A DNA stretch of 64,000 nt from Phycisphaerales bacterium (GTDB taxonomy: Bacteria; Planctomycetota; Phycisphaerae; UBA1845), in assembly GCA_020852275.1 (NCBI GenBank), contig JADZBE010000032.1, positions 1 through 64,000 of the forward strand, in the 5' to 3' direction. Positions 35,580 through 43,736 of the stretch are shown here, piece by piece; the stretch's first letter is position 1; each line of letters starts with the position of its first letter. The position numbers and the translations under genes are program-made. The notes under the pieces are model-generated. The model was not told the origin of the DNA. It worked only from the letters and a program-made list of their open reading frames with translations, and searched no databases.

Positions 35580-36863
35580 GTGTCGCGCACCGATCTGGAC
35601 AATCTCCCCCGGCTCAGCGACGCGCAGCGCCGCCTCGTCGCGGATAACTGTGGGCTGGTCGCCGTGCACCTTCGTCGCCACGTCTTCAACCTCCGCGAGC
35701 CGCGGCGCGACCGCGAGTGGGAAGACCTTTTTCAGGAAGGCTGCATCGGTCTGCTCCGCGCGGCCGTGCGGTTTGACGAGGCCGCGGGAATTCCCTTCGC
35801 CGCGTTCGCGCTGCCGCGCATTCATCAGGCCGTCAGCCTTGCGATACAGGAGCGTTTCTCACTCGTGCGCGATCCGGGTCGATCGCGCCGGAACCGGCGG
35901 AGCGCGGCGGAGCGGGAGGACATCGCCGGCGACGGCCGTGGCGCGCGCGCCGGGGGAAGCGCCTCTGAGGCCAGCCGGCGCGACGAAAGCCCGCGCGGCG
36001 CAGGCGCTCACGGCGCGGTTTCGGCAAACGCAACGACTCGCGCCGCCGGCGGAGGCGGCGAGCCATCGCCCCGCGCGAGGCGGCACGATCCGCGCGGGGG
36101 CGCCGTCTCCCGGGACGCCCTTCCAGCGCCGCAGGCTGCGCCGCCGCCGCGGGTCTTCCCGCTGGACGACGACGCGGCGGATCGGATCGCCGATCGCCGA
36201 CACCGCCCCATCGACGAAGGGCAGGAAACCATCGCGGATCGCATCCGCCAGAAACGCCGGCGGGCGGCCCATCGCGCCGTGCAGTTGCTCGAAGCCGCGC
36301 CCGGCGGGCGCGCCGACCGCCCCGCGCTGATCCGCAGGCTCGAAACCGAGCGCGTGCAGATCGAGGCCGCCGAATATCGAACGTCGCTGCGGCAGATCGC
36401 GCGGGAGTCGTCCTGCGCGTTCGCTCGCGTCGCGCAGTGCGAGAAGCTGATCGAGACTCGGACGGTCGAGTTGCTTGACCGGGATCCGGAATTGGCTGAA
36501 CTTGCCCGCGCCGCCGCTGCCGCCGAGGATGGCATGCAGACGATCATCGACGACGCCTGCCGCAATCGGCTCATCGACGCCGGTGCGGCCGACCTGACGC
36601 GCCGCATCCACGCGGCCGACGCCGAGCTTCGCGGACGAATCCTCGCGGAGCTGACGGCGCGCGCTCCGCGCGAGACGCTGGATGTGCTGGTCCATGGGCT
36701 CTATGCCGACCTGAGCGAGGAAGAACGCGAGGCGCTCACCCAGACGAGCCTGGCCCCGCCGACGCCCCGGCGTCCCCGCAGGAAGCGGCCCGCGCCCGCA
36801 GCAGATCGCGGCGCCGAAATGGAAGCGACCAGAACCGTCCTGGTCGCGGCGCCTTCGGGCTGA
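35580..36863 (+). CDS. Divergent sigma-70-like protein with region 2 and a long unique extension
   Basis: A GTG at 35580 follows AAAGGAGGG and is preferred to the ATG at 35550. The protein has 427 residues. Residues 5-95 resemble sigma-70 region 2: LVAVHLRRHVF, WEDLFQEGCIGLLRAAVRFDE, then FAAFALPRIHQAVSLAIQE. A 110-residue Arg/Ala/Gly-rich linker follows. Near 265-300, YRTSLRQIARESSCAFARVAQCEKLI has the length and pattern of a region-4 helix-turn-helix. The last 130 residues are helical, with a basic C-terminus (RRPRRKRPAP). I know no described sigma group with this layout. It may be a specialised sigma factor or a regulator built from one. Confidence 0.6.
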   Translation: MSRTDLDNLPRLSDAQRRLVADNCGLVAVHLRRHVFNLREPRRDREWEDLFQEGCIGLLRAAVRFDEAAGIPFAAFALPRIHQAVSLAIQERFSLVRDPGRSRRNRRSAAEREDIAGDGRGARAGGSASEASRRDESPRGAGAHGAVSANATTRAAGGGGEPSPRARRHDPRGGAVSRDALPAPQAAPPPRVFPLDDDAADRIADRRHRPIDEGQETIADRIRQKRRRAAHRAVQLLEAAPGGRADRPALIRRLETERVQIEAAEYRTSLRQIARESSCAFARVAQCEKLIETRTVELLDRDPELAELARAAAAAEDGMQTIIDDACRNRLIDAGAADLTRRIHAADAELRGRILAELTARAPRETLDVLVHGLYADLSEEEREALTQTSLAPPTPRRPRRKRPAPAADRGAEMEATRTVLVAAPSG

Positions 36864-37587
36864 CCGTCCGTGGTGAAAGCCGGAGCTCGTCATCCCCGCG
36901 AAGGCGGGAATCCGGCCGGCGGCTTGCGAAGAGGCGCGAATCCAGCGGTTTCCCGGGTGTGCCGGACCCCCGCCTGCGCGCATAAGCGTTCAAATAAGGT
37001 GAAAAACAACGTCTTTTCAATCCCGTCTTGCATGGCCCCCAGAAATCAGATTGGAATCTCGCGTGTTTTTCAATCCTTGTGACATTTGGGAATCTCTAAG
37101 TAACCGCTCATGCGTCTGCGCGGGGGTGACGGCTCTCATGCGCGCTTTCCAGTTCCACCCCAGGCCCTCAGAACGGCGCACCCCCGCTGCAGGCTGCCGC
37201 ACGTTGGATGCGGGGGGCGCCTTGTGTGAAGTGTGGATCGGGTTTGCGACCGAGGTTGTGCTCGGTGGCGCGGACCTCCGGGATGGGATCTTTCCGGCCC
37301 ATTCTTGTGCCGAACCATGCGATTTCGATTCTCGCAACGCGCTGCCAGGGCGTACGCAGACGAAATGCCCCTTGCTTGCGCTGCGAGTTCTGATGCTGGC
37401 GTCTCGACAGGCTACCCTTGTTTGCGCTGCGCGCTCTGATGATGGCGTTTCGCCGGCGCCGACGGGTGTGCTCAGCGCCGGTTGTGCTCAGCGATGGGTG
37501 CACTCGGCGCCGGCGGCACTCAGCGGCGGCCTTGCAGCGCGGCCTGGGCAGCGGCCATGTCGTCCGCCGGCGGCGCGGGCGCAGGGC
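36864..37587. repeat. Intergenic region with several dispersed repeats, no intact gene
   Basis: GTCATCCCCGCGAAGGCGGG at about 36888 and a partner half GACCCCCGCCTGCGCGC at about 36965 represent the GGGAATCC family. Diverged 'CCTTGCTTGCGCTGCGAGTTCTGATGCTGGCGT' type copies lie at about 37366-37455. Together with the transposase remnant downstream this looks like a graveyard of mobile DNA. Confidence 0.6.
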
Positions 37588-37758
37588 TGGGACATCGGCT
37601 CGGGGCCGACCGAGGCCATGTGCAAGAACCTGACGCTGCGCCTCAAGCGTCCCGGCATGAAGCGGGATGCCGACCCCGCCGCGGGCCTGATGAACCTCAT
37701 CGCCCTCATAGAGAGTCGAACGGGGTCGACGGACTGGGAAACTCGAAAATCAGCCTGA
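37588..37758 (+). pseudogene. Transposase C-terminal remnant (ISKra4-like group)
   Basis: The frame reads IGSGPTEAMCKNLTLRLKRP, then GMKRDADPAAGLMNLIALIES, to a stop at 37758. This corresponds to the C-terminal block 'GSGxxEAxCKxLxxxRLKxSGMRW...AxxALxxL' of transposases of the ISKra4 type, in which the conserved Glu of GPTEA belongs to the catalytic set. The rest of the gene and the element ends are missing. Confidence 0.6.
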
Positions 37759-37789
37759 TGCCAAAAAACGTGGCCAGACCCCACCTGGT

Positions 37790-37884
37790 TCAGTTGACCG
37801 GCTCCGATTGACCGGCTCCAATTGACCTGTTTCAGTTGACCGGCTCCAAATGACCGGCTTCAGTTGACCGGCTTCAGCCGGTCG
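37790..37884. repeat. Tandem array of about six 'TTGACCGGCTCCA' units
   Basis: Imperfect units of 15-17 bp (CAGTTGACCGGCTCCGA, ATTGACCGGCTCCA, CAGTTGACCGGCTTCAG), the last pairing with CCGGTC just after it. It lies between the transposase remnant and the first glycosyltransferase. Confidence 0.75.
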
Positions 37885-38069
37885 GCAAAACCGAACCAAC
37901 TACCCACGAGGACGAAGGCGAAAACGTCGATCACGCTACTGGATCCGCCGATGGCGCTGCCGGAGACGTCCATGTCGCCGGCGGAGACGTCGATGGAGCA
38001 GGCCTTGCGAGCGCCTTGCCCGGATTTCTGGGCACACCCAGTCAAGGTGACTGAGGGGGATAGTTGACG

Positions 38070-39266
38070 TTGCGAATCGCGCTGGTTTCAGAATGGCTGG
38101 ACGCATGGCGAGGGGGAGCGGAGACCTCGACGCTTCAGTTCCTGCATCATCTGCTCGACGCGGGGCTGAAGGTGGACGTGTACACGCGCAGCCGGCTGTC
38201 GCCCGCGCCGGGGCTGGGCGTGGTGACGATCAGCGGCGCGGCCGCGACGCGCACGCGGCGCAGCTCGACGTTCGCGCAGCGCGTGGACCGGCGCGTGCGC
38301 GACGTGGGATACGACGTGGTTCACGCGATTTCGCCCTGCCGCAGCGCGACGGTGTATCAACCGCGCGGAGGAACGGTGGCGGAGAGCATCGAGCGGAACC
38401 TGGCGCTGCTGCGCCGCCCGTCGATGCGCTCGCTGAAGCGCGTGGCCAACCGGTTGAACCTCAAACAGCGGTACCTGCTCTCGATGGAGCGCCGGCTGTT
38501 TGATCCCCGGCGAGGGCCGACCGTCGTGGCCATTTCCCAGTACGTCGCCCGGCAGCTCCGCGAGCACTACGCGCTGCCGGAATCGCGCATTCGCGTGATC
38601 TACAACGCCGTCGATCCCGACCCGACCCCGCCGGCGCAGCGAATCGAGGACCGCCGGACCATCCGGCAGGAGTACGGTGTGGGCGACGGCGACCTTTTGG
38701 TCATCCTGGTGGCGCACAATTACCGTCTGAAGGGGGTGGCCTGCTGGCTGGAGGCTGTGTCCTTGCTGGCGCGCGAGGGCGCGGCGCCGATTCGGTCGCT
38801 GGTCATCGGGAAGAACCACTCCGCGCGGTGGGACCACGCCGCCCATCGCCTGGGGGTGCAGGATCGCGTCCGCTTCGTCGGGTCCAGCAGTCGCGTACCC
38901 GCGTTCATGCACGCCGCGGACGCGCTGGTGCATCCGACCTACTACGATCCGTGCAGCCGGGTGGTGCTGGAGGGGATGGTCAGCGGGCTGGCGTGCGTGA
39001 CGACGCGATGGGACGGGGCGTCTGAGATAATCCGCGACGGGGTGAGCGGGCTGATTCTCGAAGAACCGGGCGACGCCGCCGCCCTGGCGGCGCGGGTGCG
39101 AAAGTTGCATGATCCCGAAGTTCGCCGAATGCTCGCCGCTCACGCGGCGCAGGTAGCCCCTGCGGTGAGCATGGCGCGGCACGCGCGGGAGATGATCGAG
39201 CTGTATCAGTCGCTCGCGCCGAGCGTTGGAGTTCCCCGGTCCATGCACCGGGCCTCAACCCGCTGA
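38070..39266 (+). CDS. GT4-family glycosyltransferase
   Basis: Two TTG codons are possible starts, at 38064 and 38070. GAGGGGGA ends at 38060, and the resulting MRIALVSEWLDAWRGGAET is a usual opening of GT4 enzymes, so 38070 is preferred. The protein has about 398 residues. The acceptor domain carries VVHAISPCRSATVYQPRGG; the donor domain has VIYNAVDPDP, VILVAHNYRLKGV, LVIGKN, RVRFVGSSSRVPAFMHAADALVHPTYYDPCSRVVLEGMVSGLACVTT and NDP-binding SEIIRDGVSGLILEE. It resembles lipopolysaccharide core glucosyltransferases such as WaaG. It opens the polysaccharide region of the window. Confidence 0.88.
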   Translation: MRIALVSEWLDAWRGGAETSTLQFLHHLLDAGLKVDVYTRSRLSPAPGLGVVTISGAAATRTRRSSTFAQRVDRRVRDVGYDVVHAISPCRSATVYQPRGGTVAESIERNLALLRRPSMRSLKRVANRLNLKQRYLLSMERRLFDPRRGPTVVAISQYVARQLREHYALPESRIRVIYNAVDPDPTPPAQRIEDRRTIRQEYGVGDGDLLVILVAHNYRLKGVACWLEAVSLLAREGAAPIRSLVIGKNHSARWDHAAHRLGVQDRVRFVGSSSRVPAFMHAADALVHPTYYDPCSRVVLEGMVSGLACVTTRWDGASEIIRDGVSGLILEEPGDAAALAARVRKLHDPEVRRMLAAHAAQVAPAVSMARHAREMIELYQSLAPSVGVPRSMHRASTR

Positions 39267-39440
39267 GATGCTCCCGCCGGCGATTTCGAGGGATGGCGCT
39301 CCCAGGTAGGAGGCGGGCCGCGCTTCCCGCCGAATCCGCACCCCGGCTCGCCCGTCATCCTGCTTGATCCTCGGTTGAAGCGCGCCCCGAGCGGACCTAC
39401 GATGCGCGCCGCGAAGATCCGAGAGGCTTCTGAAAACACC
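39267..39440. other. Intergenic region before a 26-bp repeat array, no gene seen
   Basis: No ribosome site or conserved frame was found; the sequence runs into the array at 39441. Confidence 0.4.
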
Positions 39441-39567
39441 GCACAGGTTGGAAACCCGTGCTCCAGACACCGGTTGGAAACCGGTGCCACAGATTCAGGC
39501 TGAAGACCGGTGCCACAGATACGGGTTGAAGACCGGTGCCACAGACACCGGTTGGAAACCGGTGCCA
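39441..39567 (+). repeat. Five tandem 26-bp units of the 'GGTTGGAAACCGGTGCCACA' family
   Basis: Each unit carries two facing ACCGGT or related halves (GGTTGGAAACC) and ends in GTGCCACAG; the first has GTGCTCCAG. Units vary at the first ten bases but keep the inverted pairing. The array ends 52 bp before the next gene. Confidence 0.85.
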
Positions 39568-39619
39568 CATGGGTGGATGAGGTCTCGCTTGGTGGATTTC
39601 ACTTGTACGCGAGGGTCAC

Positions 39620-41752
39620 ATGGGCGCGGTGGGGATGACGTTGGTGCTGCTGGCGGGGTGGGGAGCGTTCGCGTATTCGGCCTCGCGCCGGTGGCGCCTG
39701 CTGATGACCGGTGCGGCGCAACCCCGCTGGGACCGGATCGACGAGCGGCTGCGGCGCACGTGGCGCTACGCGATCGCTCAGCTTCGCATGAGGCGCTACC
39801 CCGTGGCGGGTCTGGCGCACATGCTCATCTTCACGGGCTTCATCGCGCTGCTGCTGCGTACGCTGATTCTCTGGGGGCGCGGATTCGACGGGGAGTTCAA
39901 TCTCTGGCTCTTCGGCGCGGATCAGGCTCTCGGCAAGGTGTACGGGCCGGTCAAGGACCTCTTCGCCGTGCTGGTGCTGCTGGGGGCGTGCGTGTTCGTG
40001 TACTACCGCGTGGTGCGGCGGCTTCCGCGCATGACGCTCAGCCGCGAGGGGCTGGCGATTCTGGGCATCATCATCGCGATGATGCTCGCGGACATCGCCT
40101 ACGACGCGGCGCGCATCGCCCGCGAGGCGCCGGCGAAAGCCGCGGCGGTGGGAGAAGACCCGGCCGATTCGCCTGAAGCGCACATGCCCTGGACCGTCGA
40201 GCCGGCCGGCTCGCTGATCGCAACGGCGCTGGTCGGCCTGCCGGACGGACTGCTGGCGTTCCTGACGCACGCCGGGTTCTGGACGCACTCGTGCCTGGTG
40301 TTGCTGTTCCTCAATCTCCTGCCGTACTCGAAGCACTTCCACGTCATCACGGGGATCCCCAACGTATTTTTTCAGTCGCTCGATCCGCCGGGTCGGCTGC
40401 CGCCGATCGAGGATCTGGAGGGCAAGCTTGAACGCGAAGAAACGCTCGGCGTGCGGCGCATCGACCAGTTCACCTGGAAGGCGATGCTTGACTTCTACAC
40501 GTGCACGGAGTGCGGGCGGTGCAGCGACCACTGCCCGGCCACGAGCACGGGAAAGAAGCTCTCTCCCAAGCAGTTCACGATCGACCTTCGCAACTTTCTA
40601 TACCAGCATGACCGCGGGTTGATCTCCGCCAAGGCCTCTTCCCGCGACGAAGCGGCGTCGATCGAAGGCAACAGCTCCAAGGGGGGCGATGGCGGGCGTG
40701 CGGAATCGGGAGGCAGCGAGGGCGCGCCGGCGTGGCAGGCGGACCTCGTGGGCGAAGGGGGAGTGATCGATCCGGCCGTGGTCTGGGCCTGCACGAGCTG
40801 CCGCGCGTGCGAGCAGGAGTGCCCGGTGTTCATCACCTACGTGGACAAGTTCGTGGACCTGCGGCGCCACCTTGTGCAGGAGCGAGGCGAGTTTCCGGCC
40901 CAGTTGCAGGCGGCGTTCCGCGGGCTGGAATCCAGCGCCAACCCGTGGAGCTTCCCCGCGGAGGATCGGGCAAAATGGGCGGAAGACCTGGGGATCCCCA
41001 CGCTGGCGGAGAAGCCGGATGCGGCGGTGCTGTTCTGGGTGGGCTGCGCGCCGTCGTTCGATGAGCGTGCCAAGAAGGTGACACGCGCGACCGCGAAGCT
41101 GATGCAGCGCGCGGGCGTGGATTTCGCCATTCTCGGCGGGGAGGAGCAGTGCACCGGCGATCCGGCGCGCCGCGCGGGCAACGAGTTCCTCTTCCAGATG
41201 TTCGCGCAGAACAACGTGCAGACGCTTTCGGGATACGGCTGCGAGAAGAAGACGATCGTGACCACCTGCCCGCACTGCTTCAACACGCTGCTCAACGAAT
41301 ACCCGGATTTCGGCGGGAAATTCAACGTCGTGCACCACACCAGCTTCCTTGCTGATCTGGTGCGGCAGCGGAAGCTCACGCCGATTCAGCGACTGGACCG
41401 GAAGGTGGCGTATCACGACTCCTGCTACCTGGGACGCTACAATGACGAGTACGACGCGCCGCGCGAGGTGCTGCGCTCCATCCCGGGGCTGACGGTGCTC
41501 GAACCGGAGGCGACGCGCGACCGCGGCATGTGCTGCGGCGCGGGCGGGGCGCAGATGTTCAAAGAGGAAGAGCACGGCACGCAGCGCGTCAGCGAGCGCC
41601 GCACGGAGCAGCTCCTCGCCACGCGCCCCGACGCGATCAGCTCGGCCTGTCCGTTCTGCATGAGAATGCTCACCGACGGGCTGGCCGCGCACGGTCGCGA
41701 TGAAGTTCCGCAAGTGGACGTGGCGGAGATGCTGCTGGAGGCCGTGGGGTAA
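39620..41752 (+). CDS. Membrane-bound Fe-S oxidoreductase (HdrD/GlpC-like, with cytochrome-type membrane domain)
   Basis: The protein has 710 residues. The first 240 contain about six transmembrane helices (MTLVLLAGWGAFAY, MLIFTGFIALLLRTLIL, DLFAVLVLLGACVFVYYRVV, LAILGIIIAMMLADIAY and others), with His residues suited to heme binding as in NarI-like subunits. Two [4Fe-4S] motifs follow: CTECGRCSDHCP (from about 294) and CTSCRACEQECP (from about 390), separated by an unusual Ser/Gly-rich insert. Two CCG domains complete the enzyme: WVGCAPSFD (about 473) with CPHCFNTL, and YHDSCYLGR with MCCGAGGAQMF (about 637). Such proteins pass electrons between quinones and a soluble partner. No partner (EtfAB or other) is adjacent. 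Confidence 0.88.
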   Translation: MGAVGMTLVLLAGWGAFAYSASRRWRLLMTGAAQPRWDRIDERLRRTWRYAIAQLRMRRYPVAGLAHMLIFTGFIALLLRTLILWGRGFDGEFNLWLFGADQALGKVYGPVKDLFAVLVLLGACVFVYYRVVRRLPRMTLSREGLAILGIIIAMMLADIAYDAARIAREAPAKAAAVGEDPADSPEAHMPWTVEPAGSLIATALVGLPDGLLAFLTHAGFWTHSCLVLLFLNLLPYSKHFHVITGIPNVFFQSLDPPGRLPPIEDLEGKLEREETLGVRRIDQFTWKAMLDFYTCTECGRCSDHCPATSTGKKLSPKQFTIDLRNFLYQHDRGLISAKASSRDEAASIEGNSSKGGDGGRAESGGSEGAPAWQADLVGEGGVIDPAVVWACTSCRACEQECPVFITYVDKFVDLRRHLVQERGEFPAQLQAAFRGLESSANPWSFPAEDRAKWAEDLGIPTLAEKPDAAVLFWVGCAPSFDERAKKVTRATAKLMQRAGVDFAILGGEEQCTGDPARRAGNEFLFQMFAQNNVQTLSGYGCEKKTIVTTCPHCFNTLLNEYPDFGGKFNVVHHTSFLADLVRQRKLTPIQRLDRKVAYHDSCYLGRYNDEYDAPREVLRSIPGLTVLEPEATRDRGMCCGAGGAQMFKEEEHGTQRVSERRTEQLLATRPDAISSACPFCMRMLTDGLAAHGRDEVPQVDVAEMLLEAVG

Positions 41753-41782
41753 GCCGCAGGCGAGGACCGTGACGAGTGACTG

Positions 41783-41990
41783 GGTGGCACGAGCGACGAG
41801 GTGGCACGAGCGACCGGGTGGCACGAGCGACCGGGTGGCACGAGCGACCGGGTGGCACGGACCTCCGGGACGTGCTTTTTTCCGAACGTGGGGTGGCACG
41901 GTCCGGAGTACGGGCCTGACCGTGGCGCGATGCGGCAGCACGGATGGGGTGGCACGGTCCGGCGTACTCGCCGGGCTGTGGCGGGTGGGT
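41783..41990. repeat. Tandem array of 'GGTGGCACGAGCGACCG' followed by related palindromes
   Basis: Four and a half 17-bp units lie at 41783-41860. Then come copies with GGTGGCACGGTCCGGAGTAC and GGTGGCACGGTCCGGCGTAC, facing CTGACCGTGG and CGGGCTGTGG. The shared core GGTGGCACG links this array to the GTGCCACC palindromes elsewhere in the window (read on the other strand). Confidence 0.85.
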
Positions 41991-42065
41991 AAGAATCTCG
42001 CATTCGCGCTCAGACCGGGTTCTTGCCCGAACGTCCGCGCCGGCAGCTCGCAGGCGAGAAATGTC

Positions 42066-42758
42066 ATGAGTGACTTCGGCGAAAACCTGTGGCCCAACGG
42101 CGAGTCGCGACTTGACGGCGTAGAGACGACCCCCGTCGATGCAGCCCGCGCCGCGCCCGCACCGCCATCAGAGGATGCGGCGCGCGTACACAACTCCAGC
42201 GCCGAAGACTTCAACACCGGCTCGAGTTCCGAACCACATTCCAACCTCGGCGGGACGCTTGAGCCGGATGCCGCCAACCGTGATTTGGAAGCCTCCGGCG
42301 ATCGCCGTGTCGAGGACGGGATCGAACCCTTCCATGCACGTGAGTTGACCTCGCTCCCGCCGGTCGTGGATGAGGCGAAGGTCAGCGACGACCCGGCGCC
42401 CGGAACGGCGGCGGAAACAGTTGATCTCGATGCGGCGCCCCAAGACGCCGTCCCGGCCGGCGCCGCCGGTTACGAGCCGTGGGAACCCAACGATCAGGCC
42501 AGGCACGTCGCCGTCGAGCTGCGGCGCGTGGAAATGGAAATCCGCGGACTGCTGGAGAACTGCGACAACAAGCGCAAGCGCAGGTACGAGGGCACGCGCC
42601 GCTGGCTGGAGTTGATGGAAGACCTGGTGGCCATGCGTTACACGGGACCGGCGGATGAGGCCACGCTCGCCAAGGTCTCGGCGCTGGTCGCGCGGCGCAT
42701 GTACCTGTTCAACATGCTCAACTTCATCGTCGCCACGCGGCACCGCTGGAATACGTGA
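42066..42758 (+). CDS. Hypothetical protein with acidic N-terminus and helical C-terminal domain
   Basis: From the ATG at 42066 the protein has 230 residues; the frame upstream is made of the 17-bp repeat and is not counted. Residues 1-130 are acidic and disordered (Ala, Pro, Glu, Asp). Residues 140-230 form a conserved-looking helical domain (ARHVAVELRRVEMEIRGLLEN, then KRKRRYEGTRRWLELMEDL, then RRMYLFNMLNFIVATRHRW). I know no family. It lies 126 bp before the ABC exporter genes, so a link to polysaccharide export is possible but unproven. Confidence 0.65.
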   Translation: MSDFGENLWPNGESRLDGVETTPVDAARAAPAPPSEDAARVHNSSAEDFNTGSSSEPHSNLGGTLEPDAANRDLEASGDRRVEDGIEPFHARELTSLPPVVDEAKVSDDPAPGTAAETVDLDAAPQDAVPAGAAGYEPWEPNDQARHVAVELRRVEMEIRGLLENCDNKRKRRYEGTRRWLELMEDLVAMRYTGPADEATLAKVSALVARRMYLFNMLNFIVATRHRWNT

Positions 42759-42884
42759 ACTGCACGCCCCGCGCGACCGGCAGAGATTGCCCATGCCGCG
42801 CGGCGGCGCCCCTGAAACCCGGACGAGCCATCGACCGATAAGCCCCTTGGGTTTCTCTGTCCGGAACCCGAGGGGCAGCGTCGC

Positions 42885-43736
42885 GTGAACAGAATCCCCG
42901 CCTTGTCCGGCACAACGTCTCATCCGTTCCGCAGCAAGGCGCGCGCGCGCGCGGCGCGGTTTCTTCACCTGCTGTTCACCCTGACGGCACGGGACCTGAA
43001 AGTGCGCTACAAGCAATCTCTGCTGGGGGTGCTGTGGGCCGTGCTGGTGCCGCTCTCGATGATGCTCGTCTTCGCGGCGATCGTGTCGCGCGGAGGCGTG
43101 ACCCTCCGCGGCGACCTGGGCATGCCCTATCCGGTCTATGCCTACGTCGGGCTGACCGCATGGGGCTTCTTCTCGTCCAGCCTGTCTGCCTGCGCCACCA
43201 GCCTGACCGCCAACCGGACGCTCGTCACCAAGGTGTATTTTCCGCGAGAGGCGTTCCCGCTGTCCGCCGTGCTCGGACCCCTTGTGGACTGGAGCATCGC
43301 GGTCGCCGTCGGTTTCCTGTTGATCACGTTCACCGATCCGGCGACGCAGTGGAACTACAGGCCCGGCGCGGGCTTGCTGCTGTTGCCCGTGGTGATCGCC
43401 CCGCTGGCGGCGCTGACCGCGGGACTGGGCATGATCGTGGCCATGGGGCAGTTGTTCTATCGCGATGTCAAACCCGTGCTGAGCGTCGCGCTGCAGCTGG
43501 GACTGTTTGTCAGCGGCGTCGTGTTTCCCGTTCCGCGGGACGATTCGTGGATCGCGTGTCTGATGCGCGCCAATCCGCTGACGGTTCTTGTCGGGGCACA
43601 CCGAACCTGCATGGTGGAGGGGCGGATCGCGGCGCCGTCGTCATTCGTTGTGGTATCTGCATTCTCCGTCGGCGCGCTGTGGCTGGGCTGGCTGGCATTT
43701 CGCAAAGCGGCCCATCGTTTCGCGGAGTGCATCTGA
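42885..43736 (+). CDS. ABC-2 type polysaccharide exporter, membrane subunit (Wzm/TagG-like)
   Basis: A GTG start at 42885 has GAGGGGC upstream. The protein has 283 residues with six predicted membrane helices. The family's N-terminal LTARDLKVRYKQSLLGVLWAVLVPLSMMLVF is clear, followed by YVGLTAWGFFSSSL, VYFPREAFPLSAVLGPLVDW, YRDVKPVLSVALQLGLFVSGVVFP and NPLTVLVGAHR. It forms the channel for lipid-linked O-antigen or teichoic-acid-like chains. It overlaps the ATPase gene by one base (TGATG). Confidence 0.93.
   Translation: MNRIPALSGTTSHPFRSKARARAARFLHLLFTLTARDLKVRYKQSLLGVLWAVLVPLSMMLVFAAIVSRGGVTLRGDLGMPYPVYAYVGLTAWGFFSSSLSACATSLTANRTLVTKVYFPREAFPLSAVLGPLVDWSIAVAVGFLLITFTDPATQWNYRPGAGLLLLPVVIAPLAALTAGLGMIVAMGQLFYRDVKPVLSVALQLGLFVSGVVFPVPRDDSWIACLMRANPLTVLVGAHRTCMVEGRIAAPSSFVVVSAFSVGALWLGWLAFRKAAHRFAECI

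Noticed and set aside
39441..39567. CRISPR array
   Set aside because: The units are contiguous with no spacers, and the variation lies within the unit. It is a tandem palindromic repeat, and no cas gene is present.
41700..42065. N-terminal extension of the hypothetical protein at 42066
   Set aside because: The upstream frame translates the 17-bp repeat array (GGTSDRVA-type) and overlaps the end of the previous gene; no ribosome site supports it.
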